Shown in pieces: positions 51,802 through 61,752 of a stretch of 64,000 bases of DNA. A program made the translations under genes and the position numbers. The notes under the pieces are model-generated. The model was given only the letters and a program-made list of their open reading frames with translations. It was not told where the DNA came from and did not search any database. Location: contig CAVXXW010000002.1 of the NCBI GenBank assembly GCA_963765785.1, positions 1 to 64,000 of the forward strand, read 5' to 3'. How positions within the stretch are numbered: the stretch's first letter is position 1; each line of letters starts with the position of its first letter. The DNA is from AC-32 sp963765785. GTDB lineage: Bacteria > Actinomycetota > Thermoleophilia > Gaiellales > Gaiellaceae.

Positions 51802-52130
51802 CCGCCTGCTCGGGCTCCTGCCCGTGCACTCTTGGCGCGCGGCCGGGACGAGCGAGTGCTCGGCCGCGACGGTTTCGTCGTCGGTGCTGTCGTCTTACCA
51901 TCGGCTGCCTGACGCGCCTGCTGTGCCTCGCCGACGAGGTCGCCGGCAAGGTCGCCGGCCGACGACGCCACGCGCTCCGCACCGTGCGCGACGTCGGTCG
52001 CCGCAGACGCGAACGACTCTCCCGCGTTCATGACATTGGCCACGCCGTAGACAGCGACGCGGCGGACGAAGTTCCGTCCGCGCTCGGACATGAGGACGGC
52101 TGTGGCTCCGGCTGCAACCCATGCGTTCAT
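51798..52130 (-). CDS. Helical (YtxH-like) protein with basic tail
   Basis: 110 aa from MNAWVAAGATAVLMSERGRN. Hydrophobic N-terminus, then amphipathic helix VMNAGESFASAATDVAHGAE and a Lys/Arg-rich C-terminus (SRPSTRSSRPRAKSARAG). The first 60 residues closely match the protein at 25225, which has a different C-terminus. First gene of the unit leading to the ATPase. Confidence 0.78.
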   Translation of the reverse strand: MNAWVAAGATAVLMSERGRNFVRRVAVYGVANVMNAGESFASAATDVAHGAERVASSAGDLAGDLVGEAQQARQAADGKTTAPTTKPSRPSTRSSRPRAKSARAGARAGG

Positions 52131-52358
52131 TGGTGCTCCCTTCTTCCGTGTCCCTTTACGAGCTCCACGTACCACCCGACCCCCTGCCTAGATCGATGGC
52201 CAATTGTGCCAGTACAGGGGCGCTCCGACCATCGTCCACATCGGATGAGCGGTGCTGCGGCGGCGCGCGGACACTATGCATGTCCGACACCGTCCTTCCC
52301 GACGAGGGCTGGGCCGGATCGCCGAAGCGAACCAACCCAGCCGAGGTCAGCTCAACGC

Positions 52359-53042
52359 TCAGACGTTGCAGTTGAGGTTATTCATGGGCGCGGTCGTCGC
52401 AGAGGACAGTGCCCAGGCCGTCACCGTCCAGATGAAGTGGGGATTGCCTGCGTTACCCGAGCCGCTGGCCGAAATGAAACCGGCTCCGGTGACCGTGTTG
52501 CAGATTCGGTCCGCCTCCGCAGGGCCGAGGCGAACGTCGAGGCCGTTTAGCTTGAGCCCCCCGCAGGTGGCGACGGTCGCGCTGGTGTTCGTGGTCGCGC
52601 AGGTCAGGATCGCGCTCCGCACGAGCTGGGTCGGCGTGAAGGCATCGACCGGAGGCAGGTCAGCAGGCCCCTGTGGCCCGGTCGTGCCTTTAGGCCCGGT
52701 CGGTCCGACGGGGCCGGTTGTGCCTTTCGGCCCGGTGGTGCCCTTCGGTCCGGTGGACCCTTTCGCCCCTGGCGGTCCGGCGGGCCCGGTCGCGCCCTTC
52801 GCTCCGGTCGGTCCCGGCGGCCCCTGCGTTCCGGTCTGGTTCCACGAGATCGGCTTCTCGCTCGGCAGACACTGGTCGGCCGCCGGATCGATCAGCCGGA
52901 GCTGGCCGTTCTGTGTCTTGTAACAGCCGTTGATCACCCCGCCGCCGCCGATGTCTGCGACGGCATAGGTGACCCCTCCCGCGATCGCCACCACGACGAC
53001 GGCGGTGACTGCCAGCGCAACGCGACGAAAGCGTCGGTGCAT
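52359..53042 (-). CDS. Collagen-like triple-helix secreted protein
   Basis: 227 aa. Signal/anchor VALAVTAVVVVAIAGGVTYA, a short Cys-containing domain (VINGCYKTQNGQLRLIDPAA, DQCLPSEKPISW), then about 18 Gly-X-Y triplets (GPPGPTGAKGATGPAGPPGA ...). The C-terminal globular domain of about 95 residues has two Cys (LTCATTNTSATVATCGG). Such proteins are surface or spore-coat-like filaments in actinobacteria; the role here is unknown. Confidence 0.88.
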   Translation of the reverse strand: MHRRFRRVALAVTAVVVVAIAGGVTYAVADIGGGGVINGCYKTQNGQLRLIDPAADQCLPSEKPISWNQTGTQGPPGPTGAKGATGPAGPPGAKGSTGPKGTTGPKGTTGPVGPTGPKGTTGPQGPADLPPVDAFTPTQLVRSAILTCATTNTSATVATCGGLKLNGLDVRLGPAEADRICNTVTGAGFISASGSGNAGNPHFIWTVTAWALSSATTAPMNNLNCNV

Positions 53043-53227
53043 GGCTTCCCCCTTGTTCGTACTCCTCGCCCGCGAGGCCGCAGGATCGAGGGCCTGACGA
53101 GCTGAGCGTAGGACGCGAGGTGCGTCGTGTCTATGGCACCGAGATCGACCTTCGGCTTCGAGCGACCCGAGCAGCGCCCGTCACGTCGTTCTCGGCGAGC
53201 TGAGGGTGCCCGCTAGGCTCGGTCGTG

Positions 53228-53686
53228 ATGTCGCGGCTTCGCTCAGCGGCTCCCGCGCCTTCGGCGACGGCGGCTCTCGCGCTCGCCGTTGGCGCGCTCG
53301 CGTTCCTTGCGGCCGGCTGCAGCAGCGGCGGCAAGCATGCGGTAGCGACAACCGCCGCGTCGCCGAAGAGCCCGGCGCCGTGCAAGCTCACCAAGGCACA
53401 GCGCCGCACCGTCGCCCTGGCGCTCGCCGACATTCGGCACCTGCGGCGGATCCAGGCGCCGGTGCAATCGTTCTCCCAGCGCGGGGCGCCGGGTCAAGAG
53501 GAGATGACCGGGCAGTTCCAGCTCGACCTCGGCTCGACGAAGCTTCCCGTGAACGTGTTCTCGCACCTGCTCCATCTTGCGAAGGTGGCGACCCGTCTCT
53601 GCGGTGATTGCGGCTCGAGCCTCGAGACCGAGGAGCCGGTCCTAGGGAGTCGTAGCGGCCTGACGAGCGGACAGAGCTGCGGCTAG
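53228..53686 (+). CDS. Small lipoprotein, unknown
   Basis: 152 aa (ATG 53228, GTG one codon upstream). Lipobox FLAAGCSSGG. The mature part is mainly helical (CKLTKAQRRTVALALADIRH) and ends with a Cys-rich stretch (TRLCGDCGSSLETEE). Not recognised. Confidence 0.7.
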   Translation: MSRLRSAAPAPSATAALALAVGALAFLAAGCSSGGKHAVATTAASPKSPAPCKLTKAQRRTVALALADIRHLRRIQAPVQSFSQRGAPGQEEMTGQFQLDLGSTKLPVNVFSHLLHLAKVATRLCGDCGSSLETEEPVLGSRSGLTSGQSCG

Positions 53687-53688
53687 GT

Positions 53689-54081
53689 TCAGTCGGCTTG
53701 GCGAGCGGCGACGAGCCTGTGCGCGCCGTCGTGCGCGCCGTCGAGCTCCCCATGCCGCCGGCCGAGGCGGAAGCGGCACTCGTACCACTCGGAGCCGGCT
53801 ACGCGCCGCATCCGCACCCAGCCTCTCGAGCGGAGCTCCGACTTGAGCGCCTCGAGCGCGGCCAGCGCTCTTGGGTCCTCGCGCACCGGCACCGGGGTCT
53901 GCCACGGCCACCTCCAGGTCGGGAACGTCGGCGACACCAGGAACGGGCCGCGGCCGTTCGGGCCCTGGGCGTAGAACTGCGCGGTGGCATAGCCTCGCCA
54001 GAGGGCGATCGAGCATTGCGGCGGCGGCGTTGGTGTCACGACCCTTCCGAGCGAGGTGTCGTCTTCATCGTGGCCAACCAC
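53689..54081 (-). CDS. Hypothetical 130-aa protein
   Basis: Contains CSIALWRGYATAQFYAQGPN, LVSPTFPTWRWPWQTPVPVR and LEALKSELRSRGWVRMRRVA with SEWYECRFRL, which looks like a compact alpha/beta domain with a typical folded-protein composition. No family recognised. It is convergent with the lipoprotein gene, with stops 2 bp apart. Confidence 0.65.
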   Translation of the reverse strand: MVGHDEDDTSLGRVVTPTPPPQCSIALWRGYATAQFYAQGPNGRGPFLVSPTFPTWRWPWQTPVPVREDPRALAALEALKSELRSRGWVRMRRVAGSEWYECRFRLGRRHGELDGAHDGAHRLVAARQAD

Positions 54082-54122
54082 GCCGTGCCGCGCAACCGTC
54101 CGTTCGGCGAGGTTCGAGCGGC

Positions 54123-54587
54123 CTAGTTCTCGCCCTCCCAGTACTCGAGTGTCGGGCCGCGCCGGGCGAGCATGATCGGCTTGCCCTCGGCGTTCGACGC
54201 CGAGACCTTCTCCGTGTCGAGGTAGTGGACGACGTCCGGGGCGACCATCGACGAGAGCATCAGCACGCGGACCGGCGCGTCGGTGTGGTTGACGATCTGG
54301 TGCGCGCCCGACTCACCGCGCGGGAAGCAGACGACGTCGCCCTCCTTCACGACCCGCTCGCCCTCGGGCGTGCGGAGCGTCGGCTCACCGCGGACGACGA
54401 GCGCCCACTCCTCGTTCGCGTAGTGGGTGTGGTACGGCCACATCTTGTTGCCGGGCTCGACCTCGCACATGCTCGCCCCGATCAGCTCGCCGCCGATGTG
54501 ATGGCCGACGAACGCCTCGCGCATGCGCCAGCCCTCGCGGTCGCGCGTCTCGTGCCACTCGTCGCCGTGCAGGTTGAAGACCTTCAT
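54123..54587 (-). CDS. Cupin-domain protein
   Basis: 154 aa. Cupin motif 1 is visible as PYHTHYANEEWALVVRGEPT (metal-type His/His/Glu) and motif 2 as GDVVCFPRGESGAHQIVNHT. Single cupin barrel, probably metal-binding. Its start overlaps the stop of the upstream cupin-TPR gene by 4 bp, so the two are translated together. Confidence 0.88.
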   Translation of the reverse strand: MKVFNLHGDEWHETRDREGWRMREAFVGHHIGGELIGASMCEVEPGNKMWPYHTHYANEEWALVVRGEPTLRTPEGERVVKEGDVVCFPRGESGAHQIVNHTDAPVRVLMLSSMVAPDVVHYLDTEKVSASNAEGKPIMLARRGPTLEYWEGEN

Positions 54588-55228
54588 CCGGCCATCAGCT
54601 CCTTGAAGGCGGGCTCGTCACGGATCGCGTCGAAGTCAGAGTCCTCGGCGGCCATCTCCCGGAAGCGATCCGAGCGCGCGACGCCCTGGCGCAGATGCTC
54701 CAGCGCGTCCTCCTTGCGCCCGGCGAGGCTTTCGACGCAGGCGAGGTTGTACAGCATGGCCGGATACTCAGGGTGGGCGTCGACCAGCTCGCGCGCACGG
54801 TCGGCGGCCTCGTCGTACTGCTTGGCGTTGTAGAGCGGCGCAACCTCGGTCCAGAGCTCCCAACCGCTCGGCTCGTACGCCCGGCCGGGCATCGCGCCGA
54901 TCGCGACGAGCGTCGTGCCGGGCTCTTCGGCGAACGCGGTCCGCTTCACACCCGGCTCGGCGTACACGAAGGTCCCCGCCGGCGCGTCGACACTTTCACC
55001 GTCGAGCTCGAACCGCGCGCGGCCGGTCTGCACGAGGTAGAGCTCCTCGTCGTCGTCCTCGCCCGCCTCGTCGTGCTCGTTGATGATCCGGTCGCCGACC
55101 TCCTTGCCCGTCCAGGTGTTGACGCCGAACGACCTGATGCCGAAGTGGTGCCGGACCGGCCGCCAAGGCTCACGGCCGTCGGTGATCTCGTCGATCTCGT
55201 CCAGCTTCGCCACGGCGTACCTGCTCAT
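54584..55228 (-). CDS. Cupin protein with C-terminal TPR
   Basis: 214 aa. The cupin part has NEHDEAGEDDDEELYLVQTG (HxxxxxxxxxE type), ARFELDGESVDAPAGTFVYA and a short barrel end. It is followed by a TPR-like stretch NAKQYDEAADRARELVDAHP, EYPAMLYNLACVESLAGRKE, DALEHLRQGVARSDRFREMA. Function unknown; paired with the following cupin gene. Confidence 0.85.
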   Translation of the reverse strand: MSRYAVAKLDEIDEITDGREPWRPVRHHFGIRSFGVNTWTGKEVGDRIINEHDEAGEDDDEELYLVQTGRARFELDGESVDAPAGTFVYAEPGVKRTAFAEEPGTTLVAIGAMPGRAYEPSGWELWTEVAPLYNAKQYDEAADRARELVDAHPEYPAMLYNLACVESLAGRKEDALEHLRQGVARSDRFREMAAEDSDFDAIRDEPAFKELMAG

Positions 55229-55287
55229 GGAAGCCTCCTCCGCTCGGGTGGCGGCAACCTATCGAGCGGAATACGCTCACCGCGGCG

Positions 55288-58200
55288 ATGACCTGCTCAG
55301 CCTGCGGAGCCGAGAACCGCGCGGGGCGCAAGTTCTGCTCGAACTGCGGCGCCCCGCTTGCGCGCGCGTGCCCTTCGTGCGGCGCGTTGAACGAGCCAGA
55401 TGACCGGTTCTGCGGCGAGTGCGGATCGGCGCTCGAGGCCGAGTCGGCTCGGCCCGCGACTCCAGAAGCGGAGCGGCGACTCGTGTCGGTGCTGTTCGGC
55501 GACCTCGTCGGCTTTACCACGCTGTCCGAGGACCGCGACCCCGAGGAGGTGCGGGAGCTGCTCTCGCGCTACTTCGAGACCGCGCGCCGGGTGATCGACC
55601 GGTACGGCGGGACGGTCGAGAAGTTCATCGGCGACGCCGTGATGGCCGTCTGGGGCACGCCCGTCGCGCGCGAGGACGACGCCGAGCGGTCGGTGCGGGC
55701 CGGGCTCGAGCTCGTCGAGGTCGTCGCGGCCCTCGGGGGCGAGATCGGGGCGCCGTCGCTCGCCATGCGGGTGGGAATCGTTACTGGCGAGGCCGCAGTC
55801 ACGGTCGGCGCGGAGGGCCAGGGCATGGTCGCCGGCGACCTCGTCAATACGGCGGCACGCGTCCAGTCGGTCGCCGAGCCGGGAACGGTGCTCGTCGGCG
55901 AGCGGACACGTCGGGCGAGCGAGGCCGCGATCTCGTATGCCGACACCGGCGAGCACACGCTCAAGGGCAAGTCCGAGCCCGTCGCGCTCTGGCGGGCCGA
56001 GCGCGTCACCGCCTACCGCGGCGGCGAGGGCCGGGTGGCCGGGCTCGAGTCGCCGTTCGTCGGCCGCGACGGGGAGCTCCGGCTCGTCAAAGACCTCTTC
56101 CACGCCACCAGCGACGAGCGGCGTGCACGGCTCGTCTCGATCATCGGCATCGCCGGCATCGGCAAGACGCGCCTCTCCTGGGAGCTCGAGAAGTACATCG
56201 ACGGGCTGCTCGGCGACGTCTATTGGCACCGCGGCCGCTGTCTTGCCTACGGCGAGGGCGTCGCGTACTGGGCGCTGGCCGAGATGGTGCGGATGCGCGC
56301 CGGAATCACCGAGCAGGAAGGGCCGGAGACGGCGGCCGGCAAGCTGCGCGACGCGCTCGAGACCTTCCTGCCCGACCCCGAGGAGCGCGTGTGGGTGGAG
56401 GCGCGACTGGCCCAGCTGCTAGGCGTCGCCGAGCAGGAATCGTTCCCACGAGAGGACCTGTTCGGGGCGTGGCGGCTCTTCTTCGAGCGGCTCGCCGAGC
56501 AGAACCCGACCGTGCTCCTGTTCGAGGACCTGCAGTGGGCCGACCCGGCGCTGCTCGACTTCGTCGACTACCTGCTCGACTGGTCGCGCGGACACCCGCT
56601 CTTTGTCGTCACGCTCGCACGGCCGGACCTCGCCGACAAGCACCCCACCTGGGGAGGAACGAAGCGCGACTTCACGTCGCTGACGCTCGAACCGTTGGGC
56701 GGCGAGGCGATGGACGCGTTGCTCGCCGGGCTCGTGCCCGGGCTGCCGGAAGAGGTGCGCGCGCGGATCCGTGACCGCGCCGAGGGCGTGCCCCTGTACG
56801 CGGTCGAGACCGTGCGGATGCTGCTCGACCGTGGGCTGCTGCAGCAGAACGGAGACGGCGTACGTCGCGACGGGCGACCTCGGCTCGCTCGAGGTGCCCG
56901 AGACGCTGCACGCGCTCATCGCGGCCCGGCTCGACGACCTCGAGCCGGGCGAGCGGCGGGTGATCGACGACGCCGCCGTGCTCGGCAAGACCTTCACCCT
57001 CCGCGGCCTGGCCGCCCTCACCGGCCTGCTCCGAGGACGAGCTCGAGCCGGTGCTCGCGTCGCTCGTGCGCAAGGACCTGCTCACGGTGCAGTCCGACCC
57101 GCGCTCGCCCGAGCGCGGGAACTACGGCTTCCTCCAGGCGCTCGTCCAGCGGATCGCGCACGACACTCTCTCGCGGAAGGAGCAGAAGGCGCGCCACCTC
57201 GCGGCGGCGCGCTACCTCGAGGAGAGCTGGGGCAGCCGAGGAGACCGAGATCGTGGAGGTGATCGCGGCGCACTACCTCGACGCCTACCGGGCCGAGCCG
57301 AATGCAGCGGACGCGAACGAGCTGCGCACGATCGCCCGCGACGCGCTCGCTCGTGCCGGCCGCCGCGCCTCGGCGCTCGCCGCGAACGAGCAAGCCCAGC
57401 GCTACTTCGAGCAGGCAGCGGAGTTGACCGACGAGCCCTCTGCCCAGGCCGAGCTGCTCGAGCAGGCCGGAGTCTGCGCGGATGCGGACCGCCAGGGCGC
57501 CAAGGCGATCGCGCTGCTCGAGCGAGCCATCAGCGCTGTGGCAGGACGAAGGGCTGACGCATCCTGCGGCGCGCGGCGAGGCCCGTCTCGCGATGGCGTG
57601 CTTCAACTACGGCCAGGTCGACGAGGCGACCGAGCGGATGAGCCGCTCGTACGAGGTCCTCTCGCACGACGAGCCCGATGCCGACCTCGCCATGCTCGCG
57701 GGACAGCTCGCCCGCTACCGATTCCTCCTCGGCGACCTCGACGGGATCGACGAGCCGCTCGAGTACGCGCTGGACGCTGCCGAGTCGCTGATCCTCCCCG
57801 ACGTGGTCTCGGACGCGCTGAACACGAAGGGAATGCTCGTGGCGCAGCGCGGCAGGCGCGAGGAAGGCCTCGGGATCCTCCGCCACGGCCTCGACGTCGC
57901 GCTCGAGCACGATCTGCCGGAAGCAGCGTTCCGAGGCTACTTCAACCTGTCGTTCCTCCTGGCCGGGCGCGACCGGTGGGCCGACGCGACCGCGGCCGAC
58001 GAAGCCGGCCTCGAGCTTGCGCGCCGGCGCGGGAACCGTCAGTGGGAGGAGTCGTTCAACAGCCATCTTCGGGGCAACGGCTTTGTCCTCGGAGACTGGG
58101 ATGCAGCGGATCTCCCGGTCGCGGAGCTCGAGGAGACGGAGTGGGATGCGCTGGCGTGGTCGGTGCGGCTCGACTACGCCAACGCTGCCCTCAGCTTGAA

Positions 58201-58804
58201 CGTGGAGCGCGGCAGGCTCGAGGCGGCAAGGGCGATCATGGCGCACGTCCCCGAAAAGGAACGGGCAGAGACGCAGGAGCGCGGCTCGATCGCCCTCGGG
58301 CGCTCTGCCCTCGCGCGGGGCGAGGGGCGTTACGAAGATGCACTGCGTTGGGCTGTCGACGCGGCGTCGCTGGGCGGGACGGTCGGCAACTTCCACCCGA
58401 TCTTCAAACAGGCCGTCGCCGCCGCCCTGGACGCGGCGGTCGCGCTCGGCGAGCCGGCTCGCGCCGACGAGATCTTCGAGCGGATCCGAGGGTTCAGCCG
58501 GGGAGTGCGCACGCCCCTGGTCGACGCGCAGCTCGCGCGGTACGACGCACATCTCGCCGCAGGCGCCGGTGACCTCGCCAACGCCGACCGGCGGTTCCGT
58601 AACGCGGCGGAGCTGATGCGTGAGGTCGGAGCGATCTTCTGGCTCGCGATCGTGCTGCTCGAGCACGGAGAGCTCCTGGCCGCACAGAGCCCCGCGGAGG
58701 CCGAGCCGCTCCTGGCGGACGCGCTCGAGATCTTCGAAGGACTGGAAGCGGCGCCGTGGGGCGAGCGTGCATCGCGCTTGCAAAGCGAACATATGTTCGC
58801 TTAG
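55288..58804 (+). pseudogene. Zinc-ribbon / class III cyclase / AAA-TPR regulator with four +1 frameshifts
   Basis: N-terminus with CxxC zinc ribbons (CSACGAENRAGRKFCSNCG). Adenylate cyclase domain LVSVLFGDLVGFTTLSEDRD and KFIGDAVMAVWGTPVARED. ATPase with Walker A GIAGIGKTRLSWELEK and Walker B VLLFEDLQWADPALLDF, then TPR-like helices to the end. The frame changes near 56863, 57030, 57235 and 57545, each fitting one surplus base. Repaired, it is about 1170 aa and fully family-like, so an assembly error is as likely as decay. It may act in cAMP or ATP-dependent signalling. Confidence 0.85.
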
Positions 58805-58813
58805 ATCCCTTGG

Positions 58814-60445
58814 GTGCAGCTCTCGCTCGACGCGCTCGACCGGCTGGTGGAGACGCTCGAGGAGCGCGGGCCGCTGACCGCCGTCGAGGCCGCCCGGTCG
58901 CTGTTCGCCACCTCCTCGATCCCCGCCGGCCTCGCTTGCTCGCTGCTCGCCGAGGTGACCGCAGGCGACGCGCGGCTGGTCTGCTCCGGCGCCAGCGTTT
59001 CGCTCACCGGCGGGCGCGCCGACCCGCTGCTCGACGAGGCCGAGCTCGTCGTCTTCGACCTCGAGACGACCGGGCTCTCGGCGACGAGCGACCGGATCTG
59101 CGAGATCGGCGCGGTTCGCGTTCGCGGGCTCGAGCTCGCGGACTCGTTCGAGTCGCTCGTCAACCCGGGCATGGCGCTGCCGCCGCAGATCGCTCGGCTA
59201 ACCGGCCTGCGCGACCCCGAGCTCCGGCGTGCTCCGCCCGCGCGCCGCGTGGTGCGCGACTTCGTCCGGTTCACCGGCGACGCGCTGCTGGTCGCGCACA
59301 ACGCCGGCTTCGATCGGCGCTTCCTGGAGCAGCGGCTCGAGGGCCGTCTAGCCGAGCCGCCGCTCTGTACGGCCGCGCTCGCCCGGCGGCTGCTCGAGGG
59401 CCGCCTGCAGCGCGTCAGCCTCGCGTCTCTTGCGCACTTCTTCGGGGTCTCGACGCAGCCCTGCCACCGCGCGCTGCCCGACGCGCAGGCCACGGCGGAA
59501 ATCCTCGTTCGGTTGATCGGCCTCGCGCAGGAGCTCGGCGCGCGCCGGCTGTCGGAGCTGCGCGCTCTGGCCGCGCCGCGCAAGCGCCGGGTCTACGGAA
59601 AGCGCTCGCTCGCGCACGGCGCCCCACCCTCGCCCGGCGTCTACCTGTTCCGCGACAAGCACGATCAGGTGCTCTACGTCGGCCGGGCGCGCGACCTGCG
59701 GGCGCGGCTGCGGTCGTACTTCCGGAGCGAGCGGCAGCGGCCGTCGGTCGAGGCGGCGCTGCAAGCGCTCGAGCGGATCGAGTGGCGCCGTACGGGCTCC
59801 GAGCTGGAAGCCGCATTCGAGGAGCTGCGGCTGATCCGCGAGCTTCAGCCGCCGGCGAACTCGCGGAGCCGCCGGCGCGACGGCCCCATGTACCTGCGGC
59901 GGCGCGGGGACGAGCACGTCGTCTCGAAGACGCCGACGCCGCTAGGGCCGCTCGGCAGCCGCCGCCAGGCGTCGCTCGCGGCTCGGGCGCTCTCGCTCGC
60001 GACGGACGACGAGCTCGAACGCCTCCTCGACGGGGGCCCGCTGGCGCGGCTGCAAGAACGGCTGGCTCACCTCGCCGAGAGCCTGCGCTACGAGGAGGCG
60101 GCCCGGCTGCGCGACCGGATCGCAGCCCTCGAGCGCGTGGTCGAGCGCCTGCGCCGGCTCGAGGAGCTGCGCCGCCTCGAGGCATGTCTCCTGGTGCCGG
60201 CGCTCGAGCCCGGTTGGCGGACGGCGTTCTTCGTCCGCGGCGGTCTCCGCTGTGTCCGGCGACTGCCGCCGGGCGGTGGTGCGCGGCTGGAGATCGAGGC
60301 GGGGCTCGCGGCCTGCGCGGCGCCCCCGGACGAGGGACCGCTGAGCGCGGAGCAGGCCGAGGACCTGCTTCTCCTCGACGGCTTCGTCCGCCGCCCCCCG
60401 CCCGAGCTCACCGTGCTCCCGCTCGACGCCGCACTCGTGGGGTAG
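58814..60445 (+). CDS. DEDD exonuclease - GIY-YIG - UVR protein
   Basis: 543 aa, GTG start 9 bp after the cyclase stop. A DnaQ-like 3'-5' exonuclease domain (about residues 75-245) has LVVFDLETTGLSATSDRICE, ALLVAHNAGFDRRFLEQRL and CHRALPDAQATAEILVRL (ExoI, II, III). A UvrC-like GIY-YIG nuclease (about 275-350) follows, SPGVYLFRDKHDQVLYVGRA. A UVR motif is LAESLRYEEAARLRDRIAAL. The combination is typical of an actinobacterial DNA-repair nuclease related to Cho/UvrC. Confidence 0.92.
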   Translation: MQLSLDALDRLVETLEERGPLTAVEAARSLFATSSIPAGLACSLLAEVTAGDARLVCSGASVSLTGGRADPLLDEAELVVFDLETTGLSATSDRICEIGAVRVRGLELADSFESLVNPGMALPPQIARLTGLRDPELRRAPPARRVVRDFVRFTGDALLVAHNAGFDRRFLEQRLEGRLAEPPLCTAALARRLLEGRLQRVSLASLAHFFGVSTQPCHRALPDAQATAEILVRLIGLAQELGARRLSELRALAAPRKRRVYGKRSLAHGAPPSPGVYLFRDKHDQVLYVGRARDLRARLRSYFRSERQRPSVEAALQALERIEWRRTGSELEAAFEELRLIRELQPPANSRSRRRDGPMYLRRRGDEHVVSKTPTPLGPLGSRRQASLAARALSLATDDELERLLDGGPLARLQERLAHLAESLRYEEAARLRDRIAALERVVERLRRLEELRRLEACLLVPALEPGWRTAFFVRGGLRCVRRLPPGGGARLEIEAGLAACAAPPDEGPLSAEQAEDLLLLDGFVRRPPPELTVLPLDAALVG

Positions 60446-60454
60446 GTTCCGCGC

Positions 60455-60847
60455 ATGGACTACAACCACGTCAACCTGGCCGAGGTCGACGACCAGTCGC
60501 ATAACCTCGGGCTCGACCCGGAGCAGTTCAACCTCCGCTTCGGCCGCGTCGCGCTCGGCTGCGAGCACTGCGGCGTCAGCTACCTCCGCTTCGCCCCCGG
60601 CGCGAAGGCCCTCGGGCACCGGCACAAGCAGCAGGAGGAGATCTACGTCCTCGTCAGCGGCGCGGCGAGCATGAAGATCGGCGACGACGAGCTCGAGCTG
60701 CGCCCGTTCGACGCCGTGCGCGTCCCGCCGCAGGTAATGCGCGGGATCAAGGGCGGCCCGGACGGCGCCGAGGTGATCGCGATCGGCGCGCCGAATACGG
60801 GGCCGGGCGACGGCGACGAGCCCGACCCCGGCTGGAGCTGGGACTAG
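60455..60847 (+). CDS. Cupin-domain protein
   Basis: 130 aa. LRFAPGAKALGHRHKQQEEI carries the HxH-Glu metal motif and LELRPFDAVRVPPQVMRGIK the second cupin motif. N-terminus MDYNHVNLAEVDDQSHNLGL. Probably a small metal-binding cupin of unknown substrate. Confidence 0.88.
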   Translation: MDYNHVNLAEVDDQSHNLGLDPEQFNLRFGRVALGCEHCGVSYLRFAPGAKALGHRHKQQEEIYVLVSGAASMKIGDDELELRPFDAVRVPPQVMRGIKGGPDGAEVIAIGAPNTGPGDGDEPDPGWSWD

Positions 60848-61721
60848 GCGCGGCACTGCTCGCCGCCCTGGCGGTCGCGACCGCCCCGGCGCCGGGCGCG
60901 CCGATCCCGCGTGACCCCGGCCGCCTGGCGCCGCGGGTCGAGTCGACGCAGCGCTCGCTGGACGCCGCGATCGACGGATGGCGCGCCGCCGGAACGACCA
61001 GGCGGCCGCCGCTCGACCTGACGCTCTGGTCGTTGTACGAGCAGCGGCTCGTGATCGTGCTCACCGAGCGACGCCGCCTCGCGAACGCGGTCCTGCGGCG
61101 CCTCCCGCGCGCCGTCGCGGGGCCGCTACGGAACGAGCTCCTGGCCCGCCGCGAGCTGGGACAGCTCTCGACCGCGCGCCCCCGAAGCGCGTTCCGCACC
61201 GGCCCGGCCGAGCCGGCCGCGCGGCTACTCACGTACTACGACCAGGCCCAGCGGCGGTTCCACGTCAGCGTGGTACGTGCTCGCGGTCCGTCAACTTCGT
61301 CGAGTCGGCGTTCAACAAGCTGCGTAATGCCAGCAGCGCCGGCGCGCAAGGGCCGATGCAGTTCATCCCCTCGACGTGGCGCGCGTACGGCCTCGGCGGC
61401 GACGTCCACGAGCCCCACGACGCGATCCTCGGCGCGGCGAACTACCTCCATGCGAACGGCGCACCCGGCGACTACGGCCGCGCGCTCTACCGCTACAACC
61501 CGTCCCGGCTCTACGTCGACGCGGTCCTGCGGTACGCGAACTGGATCCGCGACGACCCGCGCGCGTACCTCGTGCTCTACAGCCGGCAGGTCTTCGTGCG
61601 GACGCCGCACGGGCTGGTCAGGCTGACCGGACCTCAGGTCGTGAAGCGCGGACGCCGGATCGGCAGCGGGCGCCGGTACTCGAACACGCGCCAGACGCGC
61701 AGCTGCAGGACCGGCGGCTGA
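60838..61721 (+). pseudogene. Lytic transglycosylase-like secreted protein, two frameshifts
   Basis: Frame 1 shows a signal peptide (LGAALLAALAVATAPAPGAP) and RVESTQRSLDAAIDGWRAAG ... LLTYYDQAQRRFHVS. Two surplus bases near 61272 and 61290 lead through WYVLA to NFVESAFNKLRNASSAGAQG, PMQFIPSTWRAYGLGGDVHE and AILGAANYLHANGAPGDYGR, the SLT-type muramidase core with its catalytic Glu in VESAF. No standard start codon is seen in frame at the N-terminus, so the start is approximate. Confidence 0.72.
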
Positions 61722-61752
61722 GGCCTCGGGCCCGTCGCCGCGGTCGGCCGCT

